Shown here piece by piece: positions 1 to 7,785 of a stretch of DNA of 64,000 bases. Each line of letters begins with the position of its first letter. Positions within the stretch are counted from its first letter, which is position 1. The notes under the pieces are model-generated. The model was given only the letters and a program-made list of their open reading frames with translations. It searched no databases and was not told the origin of the DNA. The DNA is taken from the NCBI GenBank assembly GCA_963766505.1, contig CAVYAL010000001.1, positions 1 to 64,000 on the forward strand, read 5' to 3'. The translations under genes and the position numbers were made by a program. Source of the DNA: DATIRA01 sp963766505. GTDB lineage: Bacteria; Pseudomonadota; Gammaproteobacteria; Steroidobacterales; Steroidobacteraceae.

Positions 1-62
1 TGGAGCTCCCAGGATTTGTCGGACACCGGATAGCATGCGGGTAGCACCGGAGGTCTGCACTG

Positions 63-353
63 ATGACCACACGATTGAGCGCCGGTCGCGTTCGCGCGAC
101 ATACGATTTCATCAGGGCCCAGTGGCATGAGTACAGCATCGAAGCCATGTGTCGCGTGCTCGAGGTTGCCGCCAGCGGCCACTACGACTCACTGAAGCAG
201 CCGGTCTGCGTGACTGATATTGCCTACATCCGGACCTGGCAGGGCTGGCTGTATCTGGCTGATGCATGGCGGCGATTCTGCCGCGCCAACCACCTTGAGC
301 CGAGCATGAGCCGTAAGGGCATTGGCGATTGCGGACATAGCCGACTACATTGA
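63..353 (+). pseudogene. Decayed IS3-family transposase (OrfB) remnant with internal deletions
   Basis: This 96-codon frame reads as three separated pieces of an IS3-type OrfB joined in frame. The first 45 or so residues (YDFIRAQWHEYSIEAMCRVL) match the usual N-terminus. They are followed by VTDIAYIRTWQGWLYLA, the block around the first catalytic Asp of the DDE domain. Then comes CRANHLEPSMSRKG, the block just before the catalytic Glu region. The DNA between these blocks, normally well over 100 codons, is missing, as are the second Asp and the Glu, so the product cannot be an active transposase. The 62 bases upstream may hold the end of orfA or the left terminus but I cannot define an inverted repeat. 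The family call is from motif recognition. Confidence 0.75.
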
Positions 354-385
354 CGTCTTTCACAATGGAACTGGGAAGGCCGACA

Positions 386-2113
386 ATGATGACCATACTT
401 CGTCCGGTTGTGTTCGGACTGGCCGCTCTGGTGGCCGCCCCGGTGTCCGCACAGAAGGCTGCGGATACGATCTATTTTGGCGGCGACATACTGACGATGG
501 AAGGCAAAGCGCCACGCTATGTCGAGGCGCTCGCGGTAAAGGACGGCAAGATCACGTTCGCCGGAGCGATTTCCGACGCAGGTCGCTGGAAGGGGCCGAA
601 CACACAGGAGGTCAACCTCGCCGGTCAAACACTCTTGCCCGGCTTCGTCGATGGCCACAGCCACATCTTCCTGCATGTTGAGGGCCAGGACTGGGCCGAT
701 CTCTCATCTGCTCCTGTAGGCACGACCCGCAACTTCGACGACATCATTCGGGCGTTGAAGGATAAACAGAAGGAACTCGGCGCAGATGAAACAGAGTGGT
801 TGATAGGCTCAGGCTACGATGAGTCCCTGCTCGATGAGAAGCGTCATCCAACAGCCGCTGATCTCGACAAGGCATTTCCCGACACGCCGGTGCTGTTATT
901 TCATGTATCCGGCCACATCTTTATCGTGAACTCTGCCGGCCTGAAGGCCAAAGGCGTCAATGCGGATACACCCGATCCTTCGGGCGGCGTGATTGTGCGT
1001 CTGCCCAACAGTCGCGAGCCCAGCGGCGAGCTGCAGGAAAACGCCCGCTTTCCGTTTCTTGACGTTATTGTAAAGGATCGGCCCATCGACGAATCTGCGA
1101 AGAAGTTGGCGAAATCTTTTGCGTATTACGCCCAAAACGGGGTGACGACGGTTCAAGAGGGCGGATTGCAGGAAACGCACCTGCCAGTCCTTCGCGCGGT
1201 GGCAGAGCGTGGCGAGATGACTCTGGATTTTGTGGGTCTGGTTTTCCAACCTGTGGCCGAGAAGTTGATTGCTGAAGGCAACACCAAGTGGGGTGTTTAC
1301 GAAAAAGGCGTCAAACTGGCAGGCATCAAGATTACCATCGACGGCTCACCGCAAGGCAAGACTGCTTACCTCAGCAAGCCTTATCTGACGCCGGTGCCTC
1401 ACTGCGATGGGGATTGCCGCGGTGTTTCAGCACTGACCGCGGAGGAGGTCAAAGAGCTTATGCTGCTCAGCTACCAGAACAATGTGCAGATGTACGCTCA
1501 CTGCAATGGTGACGCCGCGATCGATCTGATGCTGGCAGGTCATGAATATGCCCTCGATCAGATGAAGGAAGACCCAAAAGCAAAGGATCGCCGCACAGTC
1601 ATCGTTCATTCCCAAGTCATGCGTCCCGATCAGCTTGATGCGTACGCAAAGTACCGGATCTTTCCCTCCTTTTTCACCAACCACACGTACTTTTGGGGAG
1701 ACGCGCATCGCGCCAACTTGGGAGAGGAACGCGGATCCTTCATCAGTCCCATGCGCTCGGCAATTGACAAGGGTATCCGCGCGGCCAACCACACTGATTA
1801 CAATGTGACGCCGGTCAACCAGATGTTCGTCGTCTGGTCCGCAGTGAATCGCATAACACGCACTGGTCGCGTGCTCGGGCCGCAAGAACGCATCACGCCC
1901 TATGAGGCACTGCAGGCGATCACCATCAATGGTGCGTACATGTACTTCGAAGAAGACAGCAAGGGTTCACTCGAACCGGGAAAGGTTGCCGATCTCGTAA
2001 TTCTCGACCAAAACCCGCTCAAGGTGGAACCATTGGCCATCAAGGACATCAAGGTGATGGAGACTGTTAAGGCAGGGAAGCCTGTATTCACGCTTAAGAG
2101 CCCTACGTCGTAA
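386..2113 (+). CDS. Exported amidohydrolase family protein (amidohydrolase_3 / YtcJ-like)
   Basis: The protein of about 575 residues has the features of the amidohydrolase_3 metal-dependent hydrolases (YtcJ and N-substituted formamide deformylase relatives). These are a DGHSH metal motif near residue 90, an SGH...NS block, an ITIDGSPQGKTAYL segment, and the C-terminal GSLEPGKVADLVILD signature. The start used is the ATG with a GGAAGG ribosome site 8 bases upstream; it gives a clear signal peptide (MMTILRPVVFGLAALVAAPVSAQ), so the enzyme is probably periplasmic. Two ATGs further upstream in the same frame would spoil this signal. The substrate is unknown; an amide, formamide or hydantoin-like bond is possible. 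GC content is visibly lower than in the neighbours and an IS3 remnant lies just upstream, which suggests horizontal acquisition. No partner genes are visible. Confidence 0.8.
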   Translation: MMTILRPVVFGLAALVAAPVSAQKAADTIYFGGDILTMEGKAPRYVEALAVKDGKITFAGAISDAGRWKGPNTQEVNLAGQTLLPGFVDGHSHIFLHVEGQDWADLSSAPVGTTRNFDDIIRALKDKQKELGADETEWLIGSGYDESLLDEKRHPTAADLDKAFPDTPVLLFHVSGHIFIVNSAGLKAKGVNADTPDPSGGVIVRLPNSREPSGELQENARFPFLDVIVKDRPIDESAKKLAKSFAYYAQNGVTTVQEGGLQETHLPVLRAVAERGEMTLDFVGLVFQPVAEKLIAEGNTKWGVYEKGVKLAGIKITIDGSPQGKTAYLSKPYLTPVPHCDGDCRGVSALTAEEVKELMLLSYQNNVQMYAHCNGDAAIDLMLAGHEYALDQMKEDPKAKDRRTVIVHSQVMRPDQLDAYAKYRIFPSFFTNHTYFWGDAHRANLGEERGSFISPMRSAIDKGIRAANHTDYNVTPVNQMFVVWSAVNRITRTGRVLGPQERITPYEALQAITINGAYMYFEEDSKGSLEPGKVADLVILDQNPLKVEPLAIKDIKVMETVKAGKPVFTLKSPTS

Positions 2114-2148
2114 CGCCGCCCGTCTCCCATGACGGCGACCGAGCGCCC
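2107..2148. repeat. Diverged second copy of an internal guaA segment
   Basis: By eye, 37 of 42 bases match 2560-2601 inside guaA in the same orientation, with the uninterrupted core cgccgcccgtctcccat. In guaA this DNA encodes the MGDGRRYD stretch on the minus strand. The stop codon of the upstream amidohydrolase gene falls inside the copy. It could be a scar of an insertion or duplication next to guaA. Confidence 0.55.
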
Positions 2149-2163
2149 GCGTCAGCGCATGCA

Positions 2164-2292
2164 ATGAAAAGCCGCGTTGTCACACTGCGGGAACTGCGCA
2201 ATGACTCCGGGGCCATGCTTCGCGAGGTGGAAGCCGGGCCGACGCTGATCGTGAGCCGCGATGAGCACGAAAGCCTGACCTCGGCACCGCAG
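2164..2292 (+). pseudogene. Phd/YefM-type antitoxin N-terminal fragment
   Basis: The first 40 or so codons (SRVVTLRELRNDSGAMLREV then EAGPTLIVSRD) look like the DNA-binding N-terminus of Phd/YefM antitoxins, which normally read as T-v-R-d-L-R-n...vL-r-v-e-a-G...l-i-v-T-r-d-G. After this the similarity fades, and the open frame simply continues for hundreds of codons antisense to guaA, so the natural C-terminus has been lost. No VapC or Doc-like toxin frame follows. No ribosome binding site is evident before the ATG. I read it as the relic of a toxin-antitoxin module in the accessory patch; chance similarity is possible because the piece is short. Confidence 0.45.
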
Positions 2293-2382
2293 CGGGGAGC
2301 GCCGATTCCCTACCTGCGGTCGGTGGCTAGCCGGCTACGGCATCGAGCGCCTCGAGCATCTCTCTCGATCCGGGCGGCCTGC

Positions 2383-3984
2383 TCACTCCCACTCGATCGT
2401 CGCGGGCGGCTTGCCCGATACGTCGTAGACCACGCGCGAGATGCCGTGCACCTCGTTGATGATCCGTCTCGCCACCAGGTCCAGGAACTCGTACGGCAGC
2501 CGCGCCCAGCGCGCGGTCATGAAGTCCACCGTCTCGACGGCCCGCAGCGCGATCACGTAGTCGTAGCGCCGCCCGTCTCCCATCACCGCGACCGAACGCA
2601 CCGGCAGGAACACCGCGAACGCCTGGCTGGTCTTTTCATAGAGCCCGTGGGCGTGCAGCTCGTCGATGAAGATCCGGTCCGCCTCGCGCAGCAGGTCCGC
2701 ATACTGCCGGTTCACCTCGCCGAGGATCCGTACGCCGAGCCCGGGCCCGGGAAAAGGATGCCGGTAGACCATCTCGCGAGGCAGCCCGAGCTCGACGCCG
2801 AGCCGGCGCACCTCGTCCTTGAACAGCTCGCGCAGCGGCTCGACGAGCTGCAGCTTCATCTGCTCCGGCAGGCCGCCGACGTTGTGATGCGACTTGATGA
2901 CCTGCGCCTTGCCGGTCTTCGCACCGGCGGACTCGATAACGTCCGGGTAGATCGTGCCCTGTGCGAGCCAGCGCACGCCCTGCAGTTTGTGGGCTTCCTC
3001 CTCGAATACCTCGATGAACAGCCGCCCGATGATCTTGCGCTTGCGTTCGGGATCGGCCTCGCCCCGCAACGCCGAGAGAAACCTGTCCTCGGCATTGACG
3101 CGTATCACTCGCACGCCCATGCCGTCGGCCAGCGTGCGCATGACCTGGTCGCCCTCGTCGCTGCGCAGCAGGCCGTGGTCCACGAACACGCAGGCGAGCT
3201 GCTCGCCGATCGCGCGCTGCAGCAGCGCGGCGACGACCGAGGAATCCACGCCGCCCGAGAGTCCCAGCAGCACGCGGTCGCCGCCGACCTGCTCGCGAAC
3301 CCTGACGATGGCGTCTGCGATGATGTTGCCCGGCTCCCAGCGGGCCTCGCAGCCGCAGATCTCGCGCACGAAGCGCTCGATCATCAGCGCACCCTGCAGC
3401 GTATGCGTGACCTCCGGGTGAAACTGCACGCCGTACAGGCGGCGCGACTCGTCGGCCATCGCCGCCAGCGGCGCGCTGGCCGTCGAGGCCACCGGCACAA
3501 ACCCATCCGGCAGCGCGTCGACCCGGTCACCATGGCTCATCCAGACGTCGAGCACCGCCCTGCCTTGCGCATCCTGGTGGTCGCGCAGCCCGTCGAAGAG
3601 CCGGCACGGCGCCGTCACGGTGACCTGGGCGTAGCCGAATTCACGATCCGGGGCCGGCGTCACGCGTCCACCGAGCTGCTGCGCCATCGTCTGCATGCCG
3701 TAGCAGATGCCGAGCACCGGCAAGCCGCTGTCGAAGACCGCCTGGGGCGCGCGCGGCGGGCTCGCAGCCGTGACCGACTCGGGCCCGCCCGAGAGGATGA
3801 TCCCTTTCGCGCCGAACGCGCTCACGTCCTGGTCGCTCATGTCCCAGGGATGGATCTCGCAGTAAACGCCGCTTTCGCGCACCCGACGCGCGATCAGCTG
3901 CGTGTATTGCGCGCCGAAATCGAGGATCAGGATGCGGTGCGCATGGATGTCAGGAGGACGCACCACGGTCTTTTCAGTTGCCAC
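2383..3984 (-). CDS. guaA: GMP synthase (glutamine-hydrolysing)
   Basis: This enzyme converts XMP, ATP and glutamine to GMP in the cytoplasm, the last step of guanine nucleotide synthesis. The N-terminal class I amidotransferase domain shows the nucleophile in GICYGMQTMAQQLGG and the His-Glu pair in VQFHPEVTHT. The ATP-pyrophosphatase domain has the PP-loop LGLSGGVDSSVVAALL, and the chain ends with the classic PATIEWE dimerisation tail. Length is about 533 residues from the GTG start, close to the family norm. The GTG overlaps the guaB stop by 11 bases, suggesting translational coupling; an in-frame ATG 42 bases further upstream would add 14 unlikely residues. The gene follows guaB as in E. 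coli. Its 3' end borders the accessory patch. Confidence 0.97.
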   Translation of the reverse strand: MATEKTVVRPPDIHAHRILILDFGAQYTQLIARRVRESGVYCEIHPWDMSDQDVSAFGAKGIILSGGPESVTAASPPRAPQAVFDSGLPVLGICYGMQTMAQQLGGRVTPAPDREFGYAQVTVTAPCRLFDGLRDHQDAQGRAVLDVWMSHGDRVDALPDGFVPVASTASAPLAAMADESRRLYGVQFHPEVTHTLQGALMIERFVREICGCEARWEPGNIIADAIVRVREQVGGDRVLLGLSGGVDSSVVAALLQRAIGEQLACVFVDHGLLRSDEGDQVMRTLADGMGVRVIRVNAEDRFLSALRGEADPERKRKIIGRLFIEVFEEEAHKLQGVRWLAQGTIYPDVIESAGAKTGKAQVIKSHHNVGGLPEQMKLQLVEPLRELFKDEVRRLGVELGLPREMVYRHPFPGPGLGVRILGEVNRQYADLLREADRIFIDELHAHGLYEKTSQAFAVFLPVRSVAVMGDGRRYDYVIALRAVETVDFMTARWARLPYEFLDLVARRIINEVHGISRVVYDVSGKPPATIEWE

Positions 3985-5443
3985 GGTAGTTCGGCGCTTC
4001 CTTGGTGATGCTAACGTCGTGGACATGGCTCTCCCGGACCCCGGCGTTCGTGATCCGGACGAAGGTCGGGCGGGTCCTCATCTGTCCAATGTCCTTGCTG
4101 CCCGTGTATCCCATGGCCGCCCGCAGGCCGCCGGCGAGCTGGTGCACGATGTTGACGATGCTGCCCTTGTACGGAACGCGTCCCTCGACGCCTTCGGGCA
4201 CGAGCTTCTCGAGTTCAGTCGACGCATCCTGGAAGTACCGGTCGCGCGAACCGTGCGACTGGGCCATCGCCCCGAGCGACCCCATGCCGCGGTATGACTT
4301 GTACGAAGCCCCCTGGTAGAGCTCGACCTCGCCCGGGGACTCCTCGGTACCCGCGAAGAGCCCGCCGATCATCACGCAATGTGCACCGGCAGCGATGGCC
4401 TTTGCGACGTCTCCGGAGAACCGGATGCCCCCGTCCGCGATCAGCGGAATGCCGAGCTGCTCGAGCGCGCGCGCAACGTTGGCCACGGCCGAGATCTGGG
4501 GCGAGCCGACACCGGCGATGACTCGCGTCGTGCAGATCGAGCCAGGCCCGATGCCGACCTTGACCGCATCGGCACCGGCATCCGCAAGCGCCCGAGCCGC
4601 ATCGCCGGTGACGATGTTGCCCGCGATGACCTGCTGCGTGGGCCAGCGGCTCTTGATCCGCTTGACCATCTCGATCACGCCGCGCGAATGTCCGTGGGCA
4701 GTGTCGACCACGACCACGTCGACACCGGCCTCCCGCAGCGCCGCGACCCTGTCCAGCGTGTCGCCGGTCGTGCCCACTGCGGCACCCACCCGCAGCGCCC
4801 CGCGCTCATCCTTGCAGGCGCGCGGAAACTCGGTCGCCTTCTGGAAATCCTTGACCGTGATCATGCCCTTGAGCACGAAGTCGTCGCCGACGACCAGCAC
4901 CTTTTCGATGCGGTGCTTGTGCAGCAGCATCAGCACTTCCTCGGGCGGGGCGCCTTCCCGGACCGTGACCAGCCGCTCGCGAGGCGTCATCACCGTCGAG
5001 ACCGGCGCGTCGTAGCGCGTCTCGAATCGCAGGTCGCGGTGCGTGACGATGCCCACCGCCTTGCCGTCGCGCACGACCGGCACGCCCGAGATGTTCTTCG
5101 AGCGCGTGAGCTCGAGCACGTCACGGATCGTCTGGTCCGGGCCGACCGTGATCGGGTCGATGATGATGCCGCTCTCGAAGCGCTTCACTCTCGACACCTC
5201 GCGTGCCTGCGCCTCCAGCGTCATGTTCTTGTGCACGATGCCGATGCCGCCTTCCTGGGCGATCGCGATCGCCAGGCGGTGCTCGGTGACGGTATCCATC
5301 GCGGCCGACACCAGCGGCAGGTTGAGCCGGATGCTGGCGGTCAGTTGCGTGGCGAGGTCCACCCCGTGGGGCACGACCTCGGAATAGGCCGGCACGAGCA
5401 GGACGTCGTCGAAGGTGAGGGCTTCCTCGAGGATTCGCAGCAT
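3974..5443 (-). CDS. guaB: Inosine-5'-monophosphate dehydrogenase
   Basis: IMPDH oxidises IMP to XMP with NAD+, the committed step to GMP. The 489-residue protein begins MLRILEEALTFDDVLLVPAY, as most bacterial IMPDHs do. It carries a CBS-domain pair at roughly residues 90-205 and the active-site loop GPGSICTTRVIAGVGSPQ with catalytic Cys304. The GGMGSLGAM flap region is recognisable as RGMGSLGAM. An upstream in-frame ATG would add 11 non-conserved residues, so the start at MLRILEE is preferred. It forms a two-gene operon with guaA and is transcribed away from xseA. A sigma70-like promoter lies in the intergenic region. Confidence 0.97.
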   Translation of the reverse strand: MLRILEEALTFDDVLLVPAYSEVVPHGVDLATQLTASIRLNLPLVSAAMDTVTEHRLAIAIAQEGGIGIVHKNMTLEAQAREVSRVKRFESGIIIDPITVGPDQTIRDVLELTRSKNISGVPVVRDGKAVGIVTHRDLRFETRYDAPVSTVMTPRERLVTVREGAPPEEVLMLLHKHRIEKVLVVGDDFVLKGMITVKDFQKATEFPRACKDERGALRVGAAVGTTGDTLDRVAALREAGVDVVVVDTAHGHSRGVIEMVKRIKSRWPTQQVIAGNIVTGDAARALADAGADAVKVGIGPGSICTTRVIAGVGSPQISAVANVARALEQLGIPLIADGGIRFSGDVAKAIAAGAHCVMIGGLFAGTEESPGEVELYQGASYKSYRGMGSLGAMAQSHGSRDRYFQDASTELEKLVPEGVEGRVPYKGSIVNIVHQLAGGLRAAMGYTGSKDIGQMRTRPTFVRITNAGVRESHVHDVSITKEAPNYRGN

Positions 5444-5475
5444 GGCGTGACCCGGGGCGCAGAGGGAAGCGGCCA

Positions 5476-5505
5476 ATTCTACCCGGCTGGTGGCATGCGA
5501 GTCAC
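5476..5505 (-). promoter_or_regulatory. Putative sigma70 promoter of guaBA
   Basis: Read on the minus strand there is GTGACT, an 18-base spacer and TAGAAT, matching the -35 and -10 consensus at 4 of 6 and 5 of 6 positions. It lies about 33 bases upstream of the guaB start codon. It is a sequence match only. Confidence 0.45.
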
Positions 5506-5560
5506 CCGCCGACGCTGGATGCTGCTACCCTCCCCGCGCAGCCGTAGCATCGGGATCCGC

Positions 5561-6940
5561 ATGCAGAACTTCGAGGCCCGTCCCGGGGGGCCACAGATGC
5601 AGGGCCGGGACGTTTACACGGTCAGCCGACTGAACCGCGAGGCACGGATGCTGCTCGAGGGCGGACTGGGCTCGGTCTGGATCGAGGGCGAACTCTCCAA
5701 CCTGTCCAGACCGGCCTCCGGCCACTGGTACTTCTCGCTGAAGGACGCCCAGGCCCAGTTGCGCTGCGCGATGTTCCGGCAGCGGAACCTGATGGTTCGC
5801 TTCCCGGTCCGCGACGGCGCGCAGGTGCTGGCACGGGGTCGGGTCAGCCTGTACGAGGCGCGCGGTGAGTTTCAGCTGGTGGTTGAACACCTCGAGGAGG
5901 CCGGCGAGGGTCTGCTGCGGCGCCGCTTCGAGGAACTCAAGCAGAAGCTGGCCGCCGAAGGGCTGTTCGACGTGGCTCGGAAGAAGCCCCTGCCCCGGCT
6001 GCCGAGGCGCATCGGTGTAGTGACCTCGCCCACCGGGGCGGCCATCCGGGACATACTGCACGTGCTCGGACGTCGCTTCCCGGCGATACCCGTGCTGATC
6101 TACCCGGTAGCCGTGCAGGGAGAGGCTGCGCCCGCAGAAATCTGCGAGATGTTGAGGCTGGCGGCGCTGCGCTCGGACTGCGACGTGCTGATCCTTGCGC
6201 GCGGCGGCGGATCGCTCGAGGACCTCTGGGCCTTCAATGACGAGGGAGTGGCGCGAGGCATCTCCGCCTGTCCGATTCCGATCGTCTGCGGGGTCGGACA
6301 CGAGACCGACGTCACGATCGCCGACTTCGTGGCGGACGAGCGCGCACCCACCCCGTCCGCAGCCGCGGAGCGCTGTGTGCCGGATCGGACGGAATGGTTG
6401 AGGGCGATCGAGGGCCAGGAGCGGCGAATGTCGCTCGCGGCTCGCCGGCGCACCAGGGATGCGCGACAACAGCTGGCTTATCGGGAGAGCCGCCTGGCCC
6501 GGTCGCATCCGGGCGTGAGGCTGCGGCAGCATGCGCAGCGCCTCGACGAGCTCGATACGCGACTGCGGCGAGCCTCTGCGCTGAGACTGGAGCGGGCCCG
6601 GACCCGGCTCGAGCAGTCCAGTACCCTGCTGCGGCGCTCCTCACCGCAGCTGCGCATCGCGGCGGTGCAGCTGCGACTGGAGGCCGCCTCGCGCTCGCTG
6701 GCTGCGCAGGCGCAGGACGCGCTCAACCGGGCCCAGCGGCGACTCGACCTTGCGACCAGGACCCTGGCTGCGGTGAGCCCCCTTGCGACGCTGTCGCGGG
6801 GCTACGCGATCGTCACCGATCCGGACGGCCACGTATTGACGGACGCCAGCGAACTCGCGCCGGACGCCCGGATCGAGGCGCGCCTGGCCCGAGGCATCGT
6901 TTCCGCGACGGTGACCGGCACGCGCGAGGAAAGCGAATGA
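5561..6940 (+). CDS. xseA: Exodeoxyribonuclease VII large subunit
   Basis: XseA is the catalytic large subunit of exonuclease VII, which degrades single-stranded DNA and works with the small subunit XseB (not in this window). Visible features are the N-terminal OB-fold opening DVYTVSRLNREARMLLEGGL, the WIEGELSNLSRPASGHWYF block, and the catalytic-domain motifs RIGVVTSPTGAAIRDILHVL and ARGGGSLEDLWAFND. A long charged coiled-coil precedes the SRGYAIV C-terminal segment. From this ATG the protein is 459 residues, near the E. coli length. An in-frame ATG 36 bases downstream has a better GGGGGG ribosome site and is an alternative start. Divergent from guaB; the stop overlaps the next gene as ATGA. 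Confidence 0.95.
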   Translation: MQNFEARPGGPQMQGRDVYTVSRLNREARMLLEGGLGSVWIEGELSNLSRPASGHWYFSLKDAQAQLRCAMFRQRNLMVRFPVRDGAQVLARGRVSLYEARGEFQLVVEHLEEAGEGLLRRRFEELKQKLAAEGLFDVARKKPLPRLPRRIGVVTSPTGAAIRDILHVLGRRFPAIPVLIYPVAVQGEAAPAEICEMLRLAALRSDCDVLILARGGGSLEDLWAFNDEGVARGISACPIPIVCGVGHETDVTIADFVADERAPTPSAAAERCVPDRTEWLRAIEGQERRMSLAARRRTRDARQQLAYRESRLARSHPGVRLRQHAQRLDELDTRLRRASALRLERARTRLEQSSTLLRRSSPQLRIAAVQLRLEAASRSLAAQAQDALNRAQRRLDLATRTLAAVSPLATLSRGYAIVTDPDGHVLTDASELAPDARIEARLARGIVSATVTGTREESE

Positions 6941-7773
6941 ACCGCATCCTGCATGTGCTGCTCGGTTGCTCGCTGCTCTGCGCTGCTGCGGCAGCCGCGG
7001 ATCCCCGGCTTCCCGTCGAGCGTCGCGTCCCGGGCGGGATCGCGCTGCTGGATCTCGGCCAGGGCGAATCGGCTCCGGGAGCAGTCATGTACAACGAGCA
7101 CCGCGCGCCGGTGATACGCAGTGATGGTCGCTGGGTCGCGGTGATCGGCATTCCGCTCAGCGTGACGCCCGGCACGGAGCAGGCCATCCTGCAGCCCGGC
7201 GACGGCACCGGCGCGAGGCGGGAGCTGCCGTTCGTCGTCGAGGCCAAGCAGTACCAGGAACAGCGGCTGACCATCAAGAACCGTCGCCAGGTCGAGCCGA
7301 ACGATGAGGACCTCGAGCGCATCGCGGCGGAGCGCGTGCGAATCGACCGCGCGCTCGGCCACTACAGCGAGGACCAGGAACCCGGCTTCAGGATGGTCGT
7401 CCCGGTGCCGGGCCGTCGCTCCAGCTCCTTCGGGCTGCGCCGGTTCTTCAACGACCAGCCGCGAAATCCGCACAGCGGAATGGACATTGCGGCGGCCAGC
7501 GGCACGACGATCCGCAGCCCCGCTGCGGGGCGGGTGATAGAAACGGGCGATTTCTTCTTCAACGGCAATTCCGTGTTCATCGACCACGGTCGTGGCCTGA
7601 TCAGCATGTACTGCCACCTGAGCCGGATCGATGTAAAGGTCGGTGACATGCTGGATCAGGGAGCAGCGCTCGGCCTCGTCGGGGCCACTGGTCGCGTCAC
7701 CGGGCCGCACCTGCACTGGGGGGTGGCGATCAACCGCGCGCTCGTGGACCCCGCGCTGCTGCTCGCGGAGTAA
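6937..7773 (+). CDS. M23-family (LytM) peptidoglycan endopeptidase
   Basis: A 278-residue exported protein with a C-terminal peptidase_M23 domain. The zinc ligands are visible as H179 and D183 in NPHSGMDIAA and H260 in GPHLHWGVAI, with H258 as the likely catalytic partner, so the fold should be an active D-Ala-meso-DAP type cell-wall endopeptidase. The signal peptide is MNRILHVLLGCSLLCAAAAA. LLGC resembles a lipobox but sits too close to the N-terminus, so signal peptidase I processing is preferred. The middle (residues 25-145) resembles the Ig-like prodomain region of related periplasmic M23 proteins. The start codon overlaps the xseA stop (ATGA), implying co-transcription. Specificity is not predictable from sequence. 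Confidence 0.88.
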   Translation: MNRILHVLLGCSLLCAAAAAADPRLPVERRVPGGIALLDLGQGESAPGAVMYNEHRAPVIRSDGRWVAVIGIPLSVTPGTEQAILQPGDGTGARRELPFVVEAKQYQEQRLTIKNRRQVEPNDEDLERIAAERVRIDRALGHYSEDQEPGFRMVVPVPGRRSSSFGLRRFFNDQPRNPHSGMDIAAASGTTIRSPAAGRVIETGDFFFNGNSVFIDHGRGLISMYCHLSRIDVKVGDMLDQGAALGLVGATGRVTGPHLHWGVAINRALVDPALLLAE

Positions 7774-7785
7774 ACCGCGGTCCGC

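Noticed and set aside
2164..4008. The antitoxin-like frame taken as a 614-residue protein
   Set aside because: Only the first 40 or so codons resemble anything; the rest is antisense to guaA.
4379..5560. The upstream extension of the xseA frame, giving an 853-residue protein
   Set aside because: The extra part is antisense to guaB and unlike XseA; the ATG at 5561 gives the family length.
6937..6969. Lipoprotein signal (LLGC) in the M23 peptidase
   Set aside because: The Cys is only residue 11 and the hydrophobic core continues past it; an ordinary signal peptide fits better.
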